This document shows positions 23,965 to 32,674 of a stretch of DNA of 50,529 nt, in pieces; within the stretch, counting starts at the first letter, position 1, and each line of letters opens with the position of its first letter. The notes under the pieces were generated by a model. That model searched no databases, was not told where the DNA came from, and saw only the letters and a program-made list of their open reading frames with translations. A program made the translations under genes and the position numbers. Source of the DNA: Candidatus Anaeroferrophillacea bacterium (GTDB taxonomy: Bacteria > Desulfobacterota > Anaeroferrophillalia > Anaeroferrophillales > Anaeroferrophillaceae); assembly GCA_016933675.1 (NCBI GenBank), contig JAFGAM010000010.1, positions 1 to 50,529 on the forward strand, in the 5' to 3' direction.

Positions 23965-24007
23965 GCACCCGTTCCGCCGGCAGCCGATCCGCCGGCGGAA
24001 CGGGTGC
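23965..24007 (+). terminator. Perfect 17-bp hairpin after the second FmdE-like gene
   Basis: GCACCCGTTCCGCCGGC (23965-23981) pairs exactly with 23991-24007 around a 9-nt loop. Only a short T/A-rich tail follows (TTATG), so it is a weak intrinsic terminator. Its flank CTTCAGCGGCAG..CTCTCCTG also occurs at the terminator at 26205. Confidence 0.65.
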
Positions 24008-24210
24008 TTATGTGCGCCGGTCGGCTCATGTTGCGGACGCGAACAACATCGGGAAGCGCCGTGCGGGTCAGGGCACCGTCGCCGTGATCCGCCGCATTGC
24101 AGGCATTTCCAGGCAAAGGCGGACTTCCGCGTCAGCTACGGTCAGGTTCATTACCGATTTTTTACCGCGGCGATTGAGACGCAGCCAAGTTCGTCGCCGC
24201 GAGCGCGAAC

Positions 24211-24948
24211 TCAGGCGATCCAGCGCCGCCTGACGTTGTACAGACTCACCATGAACAGGACCACGCAGAACCCGGCGAGGGCGGCCAGGTCGACGGCAAA
24301 GGGCATGACATTGCCGCCGTGGATGGCGCCGTGGAGCATGTCAGCCCCGTAGGTCAGGGGCAACACGTAGGCAAGCGGCCGCAGAAATACCGGCAGCGCA
24401 CTGACGGGGAAGAACAGTCCGCACAAGAAAATCATCGGGAAACGAAAGAAGTTGGAAAAGGTCTGCGCCTCGAAAACCTCGCTTACCGCCACCGCGATGA
24501 ACAACCCCAGGAAGGTCGAGGCCACGGAGATCAGGAACACCGCCGGCACGAACACCAGCCAGTCCACCCGCAGCGGATTCACCAGGAACGCCGCCATGGC
24601 AACGGGCACGAAGGCGTTGACCACCCCGAACAGGATGGCCCCGCCGGTCTTGGCCAGCATCAGCAGTTCCAGGGGGATGGGGGCGAGCAGCAGCCGCTCG
24701 AACGAGCGATTCTTCTTCTCGAAGGTGACGGTTACCGAGAGCAGCGAGGTGGTGCCGAAAAGGATGGACAGGGCGATCACGCCCGGGAGAATATCGGCAA
24801 TACTCTCCAGGCCCCGGCCGGACCTGATGAAGAACATGCCGGTCCAGGCGAACGGAAAGATGAGCCCCCAGCTGATGTTCGGCGGCTTCAGGTAGTAGGT
24901 GCGGAAATCCTTGGCCACGATGTTCCAGAAGGCAATCCAGAGCTTCAC
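24211..24948 (-). CDS. ABC-2 type exporter permease
   Basis: 245 residues, six hydrophobic segments in the ABC-2 arrangement. Recognisable stretches are GVIALSILFGTTSLLSVTVTFEKKNRSFERLLLAPIPLELLMLAKTGG (the family's coupling-helix region) and FFRFPMIFLCGLFFPVSALPVFLRPLAYVLPLTYGADML. The start overlaps the ATP-binding gene stop by 4 bases. With that gene it makes an export complex (DrrAB/NodIJ/daunorubicin type); the substrate is unknown. It is encoded convergently with the FmdE-like gene, with a 275-base gap that includes the terminator hairpin. Confidence 0.88.
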   Translation of the reverse strand: MKLWIAFWNIVAKDFRTYYLKPPNISWGLIFPFAWTGMFFIRSGRGLESIADILPGVIALSILFGTTSLLSVTVTFEKKNRSFERLLLAPIPLELLMLAKTGGAILFGVVNAFVPVAMAAFLVNPLRVDWLVFVPAVFLISVASTFLGLFIAVAVSEVFEAQTFSNFFRFPMIFLCGLFFPVSALPVFLRPLAYVLPLTYGADMLHGAIHGGNVMPFAVDLAALAGFCVVLFMVSLYNVRRRWIA

Positions 24949-25922
24949 TGCTTCCCTCCCGATTTTTCCTTCTCCCGGCGCATGGCATCGGCGCCGATAC
25001 CGGTGATGCGGACAAAGATATCCTCGAGGCTCGGGCGTATCTTCCGGGCCTCGGACACTTCGGCCCCGCGCGCCTCGATAAAGTGTACCAGCGGCCCCAC
25101 CGGGATGGGCTCACGGGCCTCAATCCGGATCGATCCCGGCTCCGGGCAGGTGCATTCAAGGGCGGGAAACGCTTCCGCGAGTTCACCGACCAGGTCTTGC
25201 GCGCCCGGAGCGCAGGCGATCAGCATCACCTGTTTGTCCCGGACGGGATGAACGAGGTTCGCGACCAAGTCGACCCCGACGATTCGCCCCGCGACGATGA
25301 AGGCGATACGGTCGCACAACCGCTCCGCCTCGTCGATGTAATGGGTGGTCAGGAAGATGGTCGTTCCGTGTTCGTGCAGCTCGCCGATGAGCCGGCGCAC
25401 CTGCCTGGCGCTGGCGACATCGATCCCGGTGGTAGGTTCGTCGAGGAACAGAATCGGCGGCCGGTGGATGATCCCGGCGGCGATGGTCAGCCGCCGCTTC
25501 ATCCCCTTGGAATAGCCGCCGAACCGGCGTCCCGCCGCCGCGGTCAGATCGAACATCTCCAGCAGTTCCCCGGCCCGCGCCCGGCGTTCGCCCCCGGCCA
25601 TCCCGTACAGCGCGGCGCAGAAGCACAGATTGTCGAAGCCGGTCAGCTCCGGGTACAAATTGCTTTCGTCGGGCACCACGCCGATCAGGTGCTGCGCCGC
25701 CCGCGGATTCCTGGTGCAGTCGATACCGCCGATGCGGACGGTACCGGCATCCGGTCGCGCCAGTCCGGTGAGCATGTTGATGGTCGTGGTCTTGCCGGCG
25801 CCATTGGGGCCCAGGAAACCGAACAGTTCACCGGCACGCACCGCGAAATCGACCTCGGCGACGGCCTGAACATCCCCGAAACGCTTGGCGAGCCCCCGTA
25901 CCTCGATGGCAATATCATTCAC
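24945..25922 (-). CDS. ABC exporter ATP-binding protein (DrrA/CcmA type)
   Basis: 325 residues; GTG start at 25922 with GGAGGAGGAAGC upstream. Walker A GPNGAGKTTTINM, Q-loop region, signature YSKGMKRRL, Walker B PILFLDEPTTG and the switch His (LTTHYIDEAERLC) are present. After the ~230-residue nucleotide-binding domain comes the DUF4162-like C-terminal extension (ECTCPEPGSIRIEA ... LEDIFVRITG) typical of DrrA/CcmA exporters. It powers the adjacent permease. The A-rich palindrome and CRP-type site upstream (26067) face the other way, so this gene's promoter is not identified. Confidence 0.92.
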   Translation of the reverse strand: MNDIAIEVRGLAKRFGDVQAVAEVDFAVRAGELFGFLGPNGAGKTTTINMLTGLARPDAGTVRIGGIDCTRNPRAAQHLIGVVPDESNLYPELTGFDNLCFCAALYGMAGGERRARAGELLEMFDLTAAAGRRFGGYSKGMKRRLTIAAGIIHRPPILFLDEPTTGIDVASARQVRRLIGELHEHGTTIFLTTHYIDEAERLCDRIAFIVAGRIVGVDLVANLVHPVRDKQVMLIACAPGAQDLVGELAEAFPALECTCPEPGSIRIEAREPIPVGPLVHFIEARGAEVSEARKIRPSLEDIFVRITGIGADAMRREKEKSGGKQ

Positions 25923-26066
25923 GGTATCAGCTTCCTCCTCCGGCGTCCGTTACCACTCCGGCCCCGGGCCGGTACATGATGGTCACCACCCCGACCGGAA
26001 TGACGAAGCCGCCGGCCTGGCGCTCGATCGCGGCGATTCCGGTTTTTTTCAAAAAAACACCGAACG

Positions 26067-26109
26067 TGTGACCTGGATCACAGACAGCGGCCACAAGATG
26101 TGCTAGGAA
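26067..26109 (+). promoter_or_regulatory. CRP-type operator and class II promoter leading to no gene
   Basis: TGTGACCTGGATCACA at 26067-26082, then TG at 26101-26102 and hexamer TAGGAA at 26104-26109, the same spacing as the three other promoters; operator centre at -41.5 for a start near 26116. The -10 matches TATAAT at only three of six bases, so activator dependence would be strong. Confidence 0.6.
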
Positions 26110-26115
26110 AGTTAA

Positions 26116-26248
26116 TGTTAGAATCGACAAACTAAAAATTAGTAGCCACATATGCTTTTCCCGTATACAGCTTCAGCGGCAGACGAAGATCGGCTCTCTC
26201 CTGTCCCGTCCCGTTCGGCGGGTGGTCCGCCGGCGGGGCGGGTTTTTT
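26116..26248 (+). ncRNA. Candidate CRP-controlled small RNA (about 133 nt)
   Basis: The predicted start near 26116 and the T6 end of the terminator at 26248 bound a ~133-nt transcript. The only ATG of note (26152) lacks a ribosome site and its frame runs through the terminator stem. This could be a genuine regulatory RNA or the footprint of a deleted gene, since both ends resemble those of the FmdE-like gene at 23189. Confidence 0.45.
26205..26248 (+). terminator. Strong intrinsic terminator
   Basis: CCCGTCCCGTTCGGCGG pairs (with G-U pairs and one bulge) with CCGCCGGCGGGGCGGG, then six T at 26243-26248. Its left flank CTTCAGCGGCAG and CTCTCCTG is shared with the hairpin after the second FmdE-like gene. 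Confidence 0.8.
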
Positions 26249-26383
26249 CATGTACAGGGCGCGCAGAATCCGCGTACTGCGACATCACCCTGAGCCCCTC
26301 CACCTCAGCGTGCAAAGTGTACCCGCGGGCGGCACCAACCGGCAAACGACGAAGAAGATGTCACCGCAGCCACGGTTTCATTA

Positions 26384-27457
26384 TCATCCACGCCGACCTG
26401 CGTCAAACCTGATCGCTTCCGCCAGGGCAGCGAAGCGCCGGCGCAGCTCGTCCATGCCTGCTTCGGCGGCGGCGGCGTCTGCGACCCGGCCCGCCGCTTC
26501 GATTTTCAGGGCGATTTCCCGCACCGCTTCGCCCCCCACATTCGCCGCCGCTCCCTTGATGGAATGCGCCTGGCGCTCCACCCCCTCCATGCCATGATGC
26601 TGTAAAAACCGTTCGAGCTTTTCGATCTGCGCCGGAATATCGCCGAGAAAGCCCGCGACGATCACCCCGGCCAGGGATTCATCAGCCATCAGGCGATCAA
26701 GCAGCGCCGGTTTATCCCAGACGGCCGGGCCGGCCGCCGGCGCATGCTCCGTGGCTTCTCCGGGTTCTCCCGTTTTTCCGGCCACGCCATCCGCACCACC
26801 TTCCCTCCGTCCGGCATTCCGCGGGTCAACGCCCTCTTCCAGACGTTCCGTATCCCTGATGTTCTCGACGGCGTCCGAAACCGGGCCGACCGCAAGGGTC
26901 GCCCCTACGGTGGGTGCCCCGGCGGCGGCCGCCCGGCCCGCGGCGCCTGCACCGCTTTCCGCGCCCGCAACATCCTGCGCCCGCGAGGTAATCCAGGTAC
27001 CCCAGCGGTCGGTTACCGGCCCGACAACCAGGGCGGTTTTCGCATCGAAAGCGCGCCGGTATTCCGGCGATATTTCCTCGAAAATCTGGCCGGCGGGTGA
27101 TTCATCCGCCGATCCCGGCGGTTCACCATCGACATAGAAAACACCCGGCCGTCATTTCCGCGGCCCATGAGATAGATGAACCGGCAATCCTTATCCATCG
27201 CGGCGGCCCGTGCAAACTGATTTTTAAGGCACCGGTAGACGGGATTTTCCAGATCCGCTACCGTCCCCGACAGGGAACCAAGAGACTGCGGGTCGAGGGT
27301 CTGCGCCACCGTCTCCGCCGCATGCAGGCAGTCCCGGCGCATGCCCCGGTCAGTCCGGCGAATCACTTCCCACGTGGCGATCATCCCGGCGACAAGCGGG
27401 GCGACAAGTACCCCCCCCGGCCCAGCGACCACCGCCCAGGATGCATCGTTTACTCAT
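26384..27457 (-). pseudogene. Decayed hybrid sensor kinase: N-terminal sensor, lost kinase core, C-terminal HPt
   Basis: Pieces of one gene in several frames. ATG 27457 (MSKRCILGG, GGGAGATGATGAT upstream) runs into a C8 tract (27411-27418) beyond which another frame carries APLVAGMIATWEVIRR, then LENPVYRCLKNQFA and CRFIYLMGRGNDGRVF. At AAAA 27138-27141 the frame shifts again to FYVDGEPPGSADESPAGQ, then EYRRAFDAKTALVVGP and DRWGTWITS. This matches the double-Cache-like sensor of deltaproteobacterial hybrid kinases. The transmembrane, PAS, kinase and receiver parts are absent; low-complexity Ala/Gly sequence leads directly into an HPt domain (AHSIKGAAANVGGEAVREIALKIEAAGR, phospho-His in HSIKG) that remains open from GTG 26785. 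Confidence 0.75.
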
Positions 27458-28235
27458 ATCATCATCTCCCGGCAACTCCCGGCGTTTCCACCGTGTTCAC
27501 CCGGTCCGGTCAGCCACGGGCCGGAACGACAACCGGTGGCAGGAATGACAAACTCGTAACAACGCGAAAAACGGGATGGCCAAGCAACAAGCTCCAGCTG
27601 CAAGGCGCGCACATCCTGAGGAATGAGGCGCATATAGAGTACGCCGCAATGACGAAGGATGCAGCGCAACGCAGCAGATGGACACTTTTTACGACGCCAT
27701 CAGGAATGCAAACATCCGGGCACGTGCGCAGCACATACCCGAAGGTCTTGTTTCCCGGCAAACCCCCATTCCGGTCAGCCCATCGGGCATACAGGCACAC
27801 AGGCACACAGACTATCAGGCAAGCAGGCAAGCAGACGGAACTTCCGCATCCAGCGCTGCATCTGGTTGAAATCGAGAGGTTTAATGTAATACTTCCGGTT
27901 TCGGCAGTTGTTACAGCTCGTTCATATATCGATTTTTATTCCGATTTTTGTAGCAGTTTCTCTTCCGCCGGCAACCGGAAGCGCGTCTCGGACACCGTCA
28001 TGCTGGCGGCAAATTTCCCGTGATAAAACCGTAAACCGCTTGACATTCGGGGACCGGACACCATATTCCGGAACGATGGAACCAATACCACCGGCGGCAT
28101 GGCGGTGCCGTTTTGGCGCCGGCAGCGGCGACGGAAACAACCCGGCCCGGCGCCTTGCCGGACGCACGGATGTCTACCGGATTACCGCCCCACGGCGGCC
28201 ATTCACTGCCCCTGGCGGGGAAAAGACACCTTATC
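27458..28235. repeat. Non-coding stretch with dispersed-repeat character
   Basis: About 780 bases in which no frame looks coding. The segment around 27590-27720 (including GAATGAGGCGCATATAGAGT, GACGAAGGATGCAGCGCAAC and CAGCAGATGG) has the look of a dispersed element I associate with deltaproteobacterial genomes; that recognition is from memory and needs a genome search. At 27790-27840 short direct repeats (CAGGCACA twice, GCAAGCAG twice) occur. The last ~200 bases before 28236 should contain the promoter of the FAD protein. Confidence 0.45.
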
Positions 28236-29798
28236 ATGGGCTATCAAGAGATCACCCTCAGGCTCCCCACCGATTACTCCCCGGAGCAGTTGACCGCCGC
28301 GGCGGCGGCCGCGGCCGGGGTGGGAGATTTTTCGCTGCACATTGTCCGTCAGAGCCTGGAGGCGCGGAAGAAATCCGCTATCCACTGGGTTGTGCGGGTC
28401 GGCGTCAGTTCCCCGGATCTGCCCGGTCCGGAACCGCCGCCCCGCCCCGCCCTGGACATCCCCCGGCGCCGGCGCCGGGAACAGGCGGTGGTCGTCGGCA
28501 GCGGGCCGGCGGGCTTCTTCGCCGCCCTCGTTCTCCAGCAGGCGGGTTTCACCACCACGATCATCGAACGGGGGGCGGAGGTGCACCAGCGGGAGGCGGG
28601 TATCCGGGCCTTCGAACAGCACGGCGTCTTCGACCCGCGGGGGAACTACGCCTTCGGCGAGGGTGGGGCCGGAACGTTCTCGGACGGCAAGCTGACCTCC
28701 CGCAGCAAGCACATCTCCCGGGAAAGGGCATTTGTCCTGGAAAGCTATATCCGCGCCGGAGCACCGGCGGAAATCCGCTACCTGTCCCACCCTCATCTCG
28801 GCAGCGACAACCTGAAGCGGATCGTCACCGGCCTGCGCGCCGAGTTCATCGGCATCGGCGGCACCGTGCGCTTCGAGACCATGCTCACCGACCTGCAGGT
28901 GGAAAAGGGCCGGGTGACGGCGGCGATAATCGAACATGACGGGCGGCAGGAGGCGATCGAAGCCGACTGGTATGTTCTCGCTCCCGGCCACTCCGCCCAC
29001 GAAACCAGCCGCATGCTGATGGACCGGGGCGTGGTCTTCCGTCCCAAGAACTTCGCCATCGGCTGCCGGGTGGAACATCCCCAGGCGGTCATCAACCGGG
29101 CGCAATGGGGCCGGGAAGAACTGCCAGGGGTGAAGGCGGCGGAATACCGGCTGACCGCAAAAGGAGACAACCGACTGCCGGTGTACACCTTCTGCATGTG
29201 TCCCGGCGGGATGGTGGTGCCGGCCGCGGCCTACGCCGACACCAATATCGTCAACGGCATGAGCCGCTATCACCGGGACGGACATTTCGCCAACGCCGCC
29301 TGTGTCGCGGGGGTCGATCCCGCGCGGCTCCCGCTCCCGGGCCGGGATGTCGGCGCCCGGGAGGCCCTCGCATGGCTGGCCGCCCTGGAACGGACGTTTT
29401 ATGATTACAGCGGCGGGTATCGGGCCCCCTGCTGCCGGATCAACGATTTTATCCGCGGCACGAAAGACCCGGCATCGGTCGCCGGGATGCGGACCAGCTA
29501 CCCCCCGGGGCTGGTGACGGCCCCCCTGTGGGAGCTGCTGCCGGCGGCGGTGAGCACGGCCCTGCGGACTGGGCTGCGGGAATTCTGCCGCCTGATCAAG
29601 GGGTTCGAAACCGGACTGATAATGGGCCTGGAGAGCAAAACCTCCGCCCCGATCCAGGTTCTGCGGGAAGAAGACGGGCGCTGCCGCGGCTTTGCCAACC
29701 TCTATCTGGCGGGAGAAGGCAGCGGCTATGCCGGCGGCATCATCTCCAGCGCCGCCGGCGGTATCCGGGCGGCCCTGCACATCGCCGGGGCAGGATGA
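28236..29798 (+). CDS. FAD-dependent dehydrogenase-like protein (COG2509 type)
   Basis: 520 residues from MGYQEITLRL at 28236 (GGGGAAAAG upstream, weak). An N-terminal ~90-residue ferredoxin-like domain (EITLRLPTDYSPEQL ... IHWVVRVGV) precedes a Rossmann FAD-binding motif VVGSGPAGFFAALVLQQ, then ERGAEV and NYAFGEGGAGTFSDGKL. Middle landmarks are APGHSAHETSRML and FCMCPGGMVVPAA. The C-terminus has the second FAD motif LYLAGEGSGYAGGIISSAAGG. This is the COG2509/FAD-dependent dehydrogenase family, cytoplasmic, of unsettled function. It stands alone. The rejected upstream frame (from 28113) reads through its promoter region. Confidence 0.87.
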   Translation: MGYQEITLRLPTDYSPEQLTAAAAAAAGVGDFSLHIVRQSLEARKKSAIHWVVRVGVSSPDLPGPEPPPRPALDIPRRRRREQAVVVGSGPAGFFAALVLQQAGFTTTIIERGAEVHQREAGIRAFEQHGVFDPRGNYAFGEGGAGTFSDGKLTSRSKHISRERAFVLESYIRAGAPAEIRYLSHPHLGSDNLKRIVTGLRAEFIGIGGTVRFETMLTDLQVEKGRVTAAIIEHDGRQEAIEADWYVLAPGHSAHETSRMLMDRGVVFRPKNFAIGCRVEHPQAVINRAQWGREELPGVKAAEYRLTAKGDNRLPVYTFCMCPGGMVVPAAAYADTNIVNGMSRYHRDGHFANAACVAGVDPARLPLPGRDVGAREALAWLAALERTFYDYSGGYRAPCCRINDFIRGTKDPASVAGMRTSYPPGLVTAPLWELLPAAVSTALRTGLREFCRLIKGFETGLIMGLESKTSAPIQVLREEDGRCRGFANLYLAGEGSGYAGGIISSAAGGIRAALHIAGAG

Positions 29799-30089
29799 CA
29801 ACGATGCCGGAACATTTCATCTCACCGGTACCCCTGCCGCTGCCATTTCCTTAATACAACTTCATAACATTCCTGTCTGCTGTCCCGCGTGGAAACCATT
29901 GGAACCGTGGCAACCGCCAAAATACGTCGGGAAGAAACGGCACCCAACAGCCCCGGATCAATGGCACGCAAAACCCGGGAATGAGGCGTTCCAAGCTCAT
30001 ACGTCGAACGACTCGGACGGGTACCGGGAGTAGCTGATATAGACGCTGCATGAACCCCGCCGGGAACGATTCCGCCCCGTTGCTCACAT

Positions 30090-32255
30090 TCATTGCCCCT
30101 GCGCCGCCAACCCGGCGACAAGGGCATCGAAGGCCAGCGCCAGGGGCTCGGGCAGACCGGCACCGGTAAACATTGGAGGGCACTCCTCCACCGGCCGGCC
30201 GGCGATGTGTCCGGCGGTCTCCCGGCAGGCAGCGGCAAAAGCGCAGAGGTCATGGACCGTGCCCCGCTCGACGCCGTCGGCAAGGGCCAGGGCGGTCTCC
30301 ACCAGCCCGGCGTATGCCGGTTCCAGCAGGAGCCCCTCGAACCGCGCGGCGAAGGCGCGGTTCGCAGCCGGCGTGCTCTCGGGACTTGCAGCGCGCACGA
30401 GGGCGAAGATATCCAGATGACGTTCTTCCAGGAGTTGAAAAATATCGCGGCCGCTGACGATGCCGTTCTGCTTTGCGATCGCCTCCCGCACCCCGGCATA
30501 GACGGCGCGGGCGATGAGTTCACCGGTCTTTGAGTGACCGCCGGTGGCGTCGATGGGAATGCCGCCGATGCCGGAAACGACGATGATGTTGTCGGTGCCG
30601 GTGCCGGTGGCGGCGGCGGTGAGCGGCTGATATGCACTGCGGATGTCGAGATCCTGCAGCGCGGCGCTCTTGGCCTCGGTGGCGGAGATGAGCGCCCGGG
30701 TCATGGCCCGCGGGCTCAGCGTCGCGTTGGTGAGCAGGATGATGTTGATGGTACCGGGCTCGTACCAGGCGCCGATATCCCGGGACATGCGTACGGCATT
30801 GCCGCGCACCCCGGCGGTGACCAGGGCATACACCGTCAGTTCCCGGAATGATTCGGTTTTCACCGCCAGGTTGCTCATGTCGGCGCCGGTGAACAGGAAG
30901 GCGGCGCGGTCGCCATCAACACCGAGGACCGGAAACAGCTCGGCGCGCAGGGCAGCAAGGCCGGTGCCGTGATTGATCGGCCAGCAGGGCGGCGACGAGT
31001 AGTGGTTGCCCACCGTCAAGATGCCGTCCCGCTGCCCCTCGAGGGTGGAAACCACGGTGCAGGGGGCGGTGAAGTCGATCACCAGGCTGCGGTTGGTGAA
31101 ATCATGGATGATACTTTCGGCGATCACCGCGCGACGAATGTAGTCCAGGCCGATGTCCAGCAGCCGGGTCGCAGTCACCGCCCGCGGCAGCAACTCGTTT
31201 TCGGGAACGGCAAATTCTTCCGCGTAGAGCCGCGCTGCCAGCCAGGAGACGAAATCGCCCATATGGGCGCCGGCGCGGCAGGTCAGTTCGCAGGGAAACC
31301 ACATCAGGCCACCGGGGAAGGTTGCCGCCGCCACCCGCCAGTCTATCCGCTGCAGCAGCGTTGCCGCCGCCTCCCGGTCGCCGCCGCAGCCGTAGATCAC
31401 CTCGGGATCGAAGGCCCGGAATTCTTCCCGGGTCATCTCCGCCAGCGCGCCGTTGCGGTCGCCGAGATCCGGCGGGATACCGCCGGCGGCACGGATCAGT
31501 TCGGTCTGGAAGGAATCGGCGCCCAGGGTCAGGAGCCGGTCGCCGGCATCATTGCAGCGCATGAAGCGCAGCACCCGTTTGCGCTTCGCCGGAGGAATTT
31601 TTCTCACCTTGCGGGCGATGAGATCGAGCTGCCGGCGGTTCTTCGCCGCCAGATCCGCCGCCGCCTCCCGGCAGCCGAAGAGCTCACCCAAAAGTTCCAT
31701 CTGCCAGAAGCCGTCGGCCATGGTCGCGGCACCAAGATACAGCACCGGCACATCATCCTCCAGCCGGGCCAGCGCCGCCTCGTGCCGCGGCGCGGCGATC
31801 ACCAGGTCGGGATCGAGTCCTGCAACCCGGTCGACGTCCGGAGCGAAAAAACCGCCCACCACCGTCTTCGCCGCCGCGCCGGGGAGAGCACCGTCGTGAC
31901 GGGTAAGGCCCACCACGGCGTCATCGGCGCCGATGGCGAAGATGATCTCGGTGGCCGCCGACACCAGGCAAACAACCCGCCGGGGCGGGGCGGAAAAATC
32001 CCGCCGCCGACCGAGGTCATCGGTAATCGTGACCGGCGCGGCCCAGCGGGATACCGCGAATTCGGCAGGGGAAAAGGATTCGGCGGCCGCAGCGACGGCC
32101 ATCGAGGCAGCAGACCCCGACACCTTTCCGGTGATGACGGCCCGGGAAACGACGGCGGCGCCACCGGCACACACCAACGCCCCGGCGGGCACCACAAATA
32201 CGAACAAAACCGCAACCAACAGCGGCAGTCGGAAACAATTCACTGCGCGCCTCAT
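30090..32255 (-). CDS. cbiZ: Fusion: BtuF-like binding protein + CbiZ adenosylcobinamide amidohydrolase
   Basis: 721 residues, overlapping the DUF2149 stop (ATGA). A hydrophobic N-terminus (LLVAVLFVFVVPAGALV) looks like a signal peptide, so the protein is probably periplasmic. About 75-345 is a periplasmic corrinoid/metal-chelate binding fold (RRVVCLVSAATEIIFAIGADDAVVGLTRHD, then LDPDLVIAAPRHE). About 380-600 is CbiZ (FLFTGADMSNLAVKTESFRELTVYALVTAGVRGNAVRMSRD, NIILLTNATLSPRAMTRA, ATGTGTDNIIVVSG). The last ~100 residues are helical and unassigned. CbiZ hydrolyses adenosylcobinamide to adenosylcobyric acid during corrinoid salvage and is normally a free cytoplasmic enzyme. Last gene of the riboswitch-led operon. 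Confidence 0.85.
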   Translation of the reverse strand: MRRAVNCFRLPLLVAVLFVFVVPAGALVCAGGAAVVSRAVITGKVSGSAASMAVAAAAESFSPAEFAVSRWAAPVTITDDLGRRRDFSAPPRRVVCLVSAATEIIFAIGADDAVVGLTRHDGALPGAAAKTVVGGFFAPDVDRVAGLDPDLVIAAPRHEAALARLEDDVPVLYLGAATMADGFWQMELLGELFGCREAAADLAAKNRRQLDLIARKVRKIPPAKRKRVLRFMRCNDAGDRLLTLGADSFQTELIRAAGGIPPDLGDRNGALAEMTREEFRAFDPEVIYGCGGDREAAATLLQRIDWRVAAATFPGGLMWFPCELTCRAGAHMGDFVSWLAARLYAEEFAVPENELLPRAVTATRLLDIGLDYIRRAVIAESIIHDFTNRSLVIDFTAPCTVVSTLEGQRDGILTVGNHYSSPPCWPINHGTGLAALRAELFPVLGVDGDRAAFLFTGADMSNLAVKTESFRELTVYALVTAGVRGNAVRMSRDIGAWYEPGTINIILLTNATLSPRAMTRALISATEAKSAALQDLDIRSAYQPLTAAATGTGTDNIIVVSGIGGIPIDATGGHSKTGELIARAVYAGVREAIAKQNGIVSGRDIFQLLEERHLDIFALVRAASPESTPAANRAFAARFEGLLLEPAYAGLVETALALADGVERGTVHDLCAFAAACRETAGHIAGRPVEECPPMFTGAGLPEPLALAFDALVAGLAAQGQ

Positions 32256-32626
32256 TTTCCACTTCCTTTCCCGTCTGGTACATAGACCATGGAGCCGTCT
32301 TCCAGGCGATAGGCCACCCCCAGGCGGCTGCCCCGGCCGCTGGCAGTTTCGCGGCTTACCCTGGTAGCCTTGATCTTCTCCCCCTCCTTGACGATGATCT
32401 CCATGGTGCCGTCGGCGTTCTGTTTCATGATCGTCATCTCCGAGGTGCGGTCGAAGAGATCCTGCAGACGGTAGGCGGAAAACAGGGTCATGAGCAGACC
32501 GACAATGAAGACCAGGCCGATGTCGAAAAGGTTGGCCACCCCGGTCATGGGATCGTCGTCGCTGAAGGCCTGGTCGCCGAAGGCCCGGCCGGCGCGCCGG
32601 CTGCGCCGTCGCTGCATGTACTTCAT
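32252..32626 (-). CDS. DUF2149 membrane protein (ExbD-like, HmuV type)
   Basis: 124 residues. After an Arg-rich start (QRRRSRRAGR) comes the DUF2149 signature DDDPMTGVANLFDIGLVFIVGLLMTLF, a single transmembrane helix preceded by acidic residues with an Asp at its beginning, placed as in ExbD. A periplasmic ~75-residue domain follows (MKQNADGTMEIIVKEGEKIKATRV). DUF2149 genes sit beside MotA/ExbB-like genes and CobN-like genes in anaerobes and as hmuV in Bacteroidetes. The likely role is the partner of the upstream ExbB-like channel in energising a periplasmic or outer-membrane process. It has a 48-base gap to ExbB and a 4-base overlap with the CbiZ fusion. Confidence 0.82.
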   Translation of the reverse strand: MKYMQRRRSRRAGRAFGDQAFSDDDPMTGVANLFDIGLVFIVGLLMTLFSAYRLQDLFDRTSEMTIMKQNADGTMEIIVKEGEKIKATRVSRETASGRGSRLGVAYRLEDGSMVYVPDGKGSGK

Positions 32627-32674
32627 AAATGATGTCCTTCCCCGCCCGATTGTTTCGTGACCGTTTTGAAGCCG

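Larger units (their letters stand above)
25923..26383. other. Intergenic: promoter-terminator pair with no gene between
   Basis: Over 450 bases between the ABC exporter and the decayed sensor kinase. It contains a CRP-type promoter (26067-26109), a strong intrinsic terminator (26205-26248) and no gene that can be supported in either strand. A minus-strand 74-codon frame (25927-26151) and a plus-strand 86-codon frame reading through the terminator were rejected. Confidence 0.7.

Noticed and set aside
25927-26151. 74-codon minus-strand frame just upstream of the ABC ATPase gene
   Set aside because: It begins inside the CRP-type promoter and terminator-like region, has no ribosome site, and its apparent peptide is largely a translation of the conserved operator; similar DPGHTF-like peptides appear at the other operator copies.
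26152-26412. 86-codon frame after the fourth CRP-type promoter
   Set aside because: No ribosome site before the ATG, and the frame passes through a strong intrinsic terminator and overlaps the HPt region antisense.
28113-28235. Extended N-terminus of the FAD protein
   Set aside because: The 41 extra codons are unlike the family, which begins at the ferredoxin-like domain; the ATG at 28236 gives the expected start.
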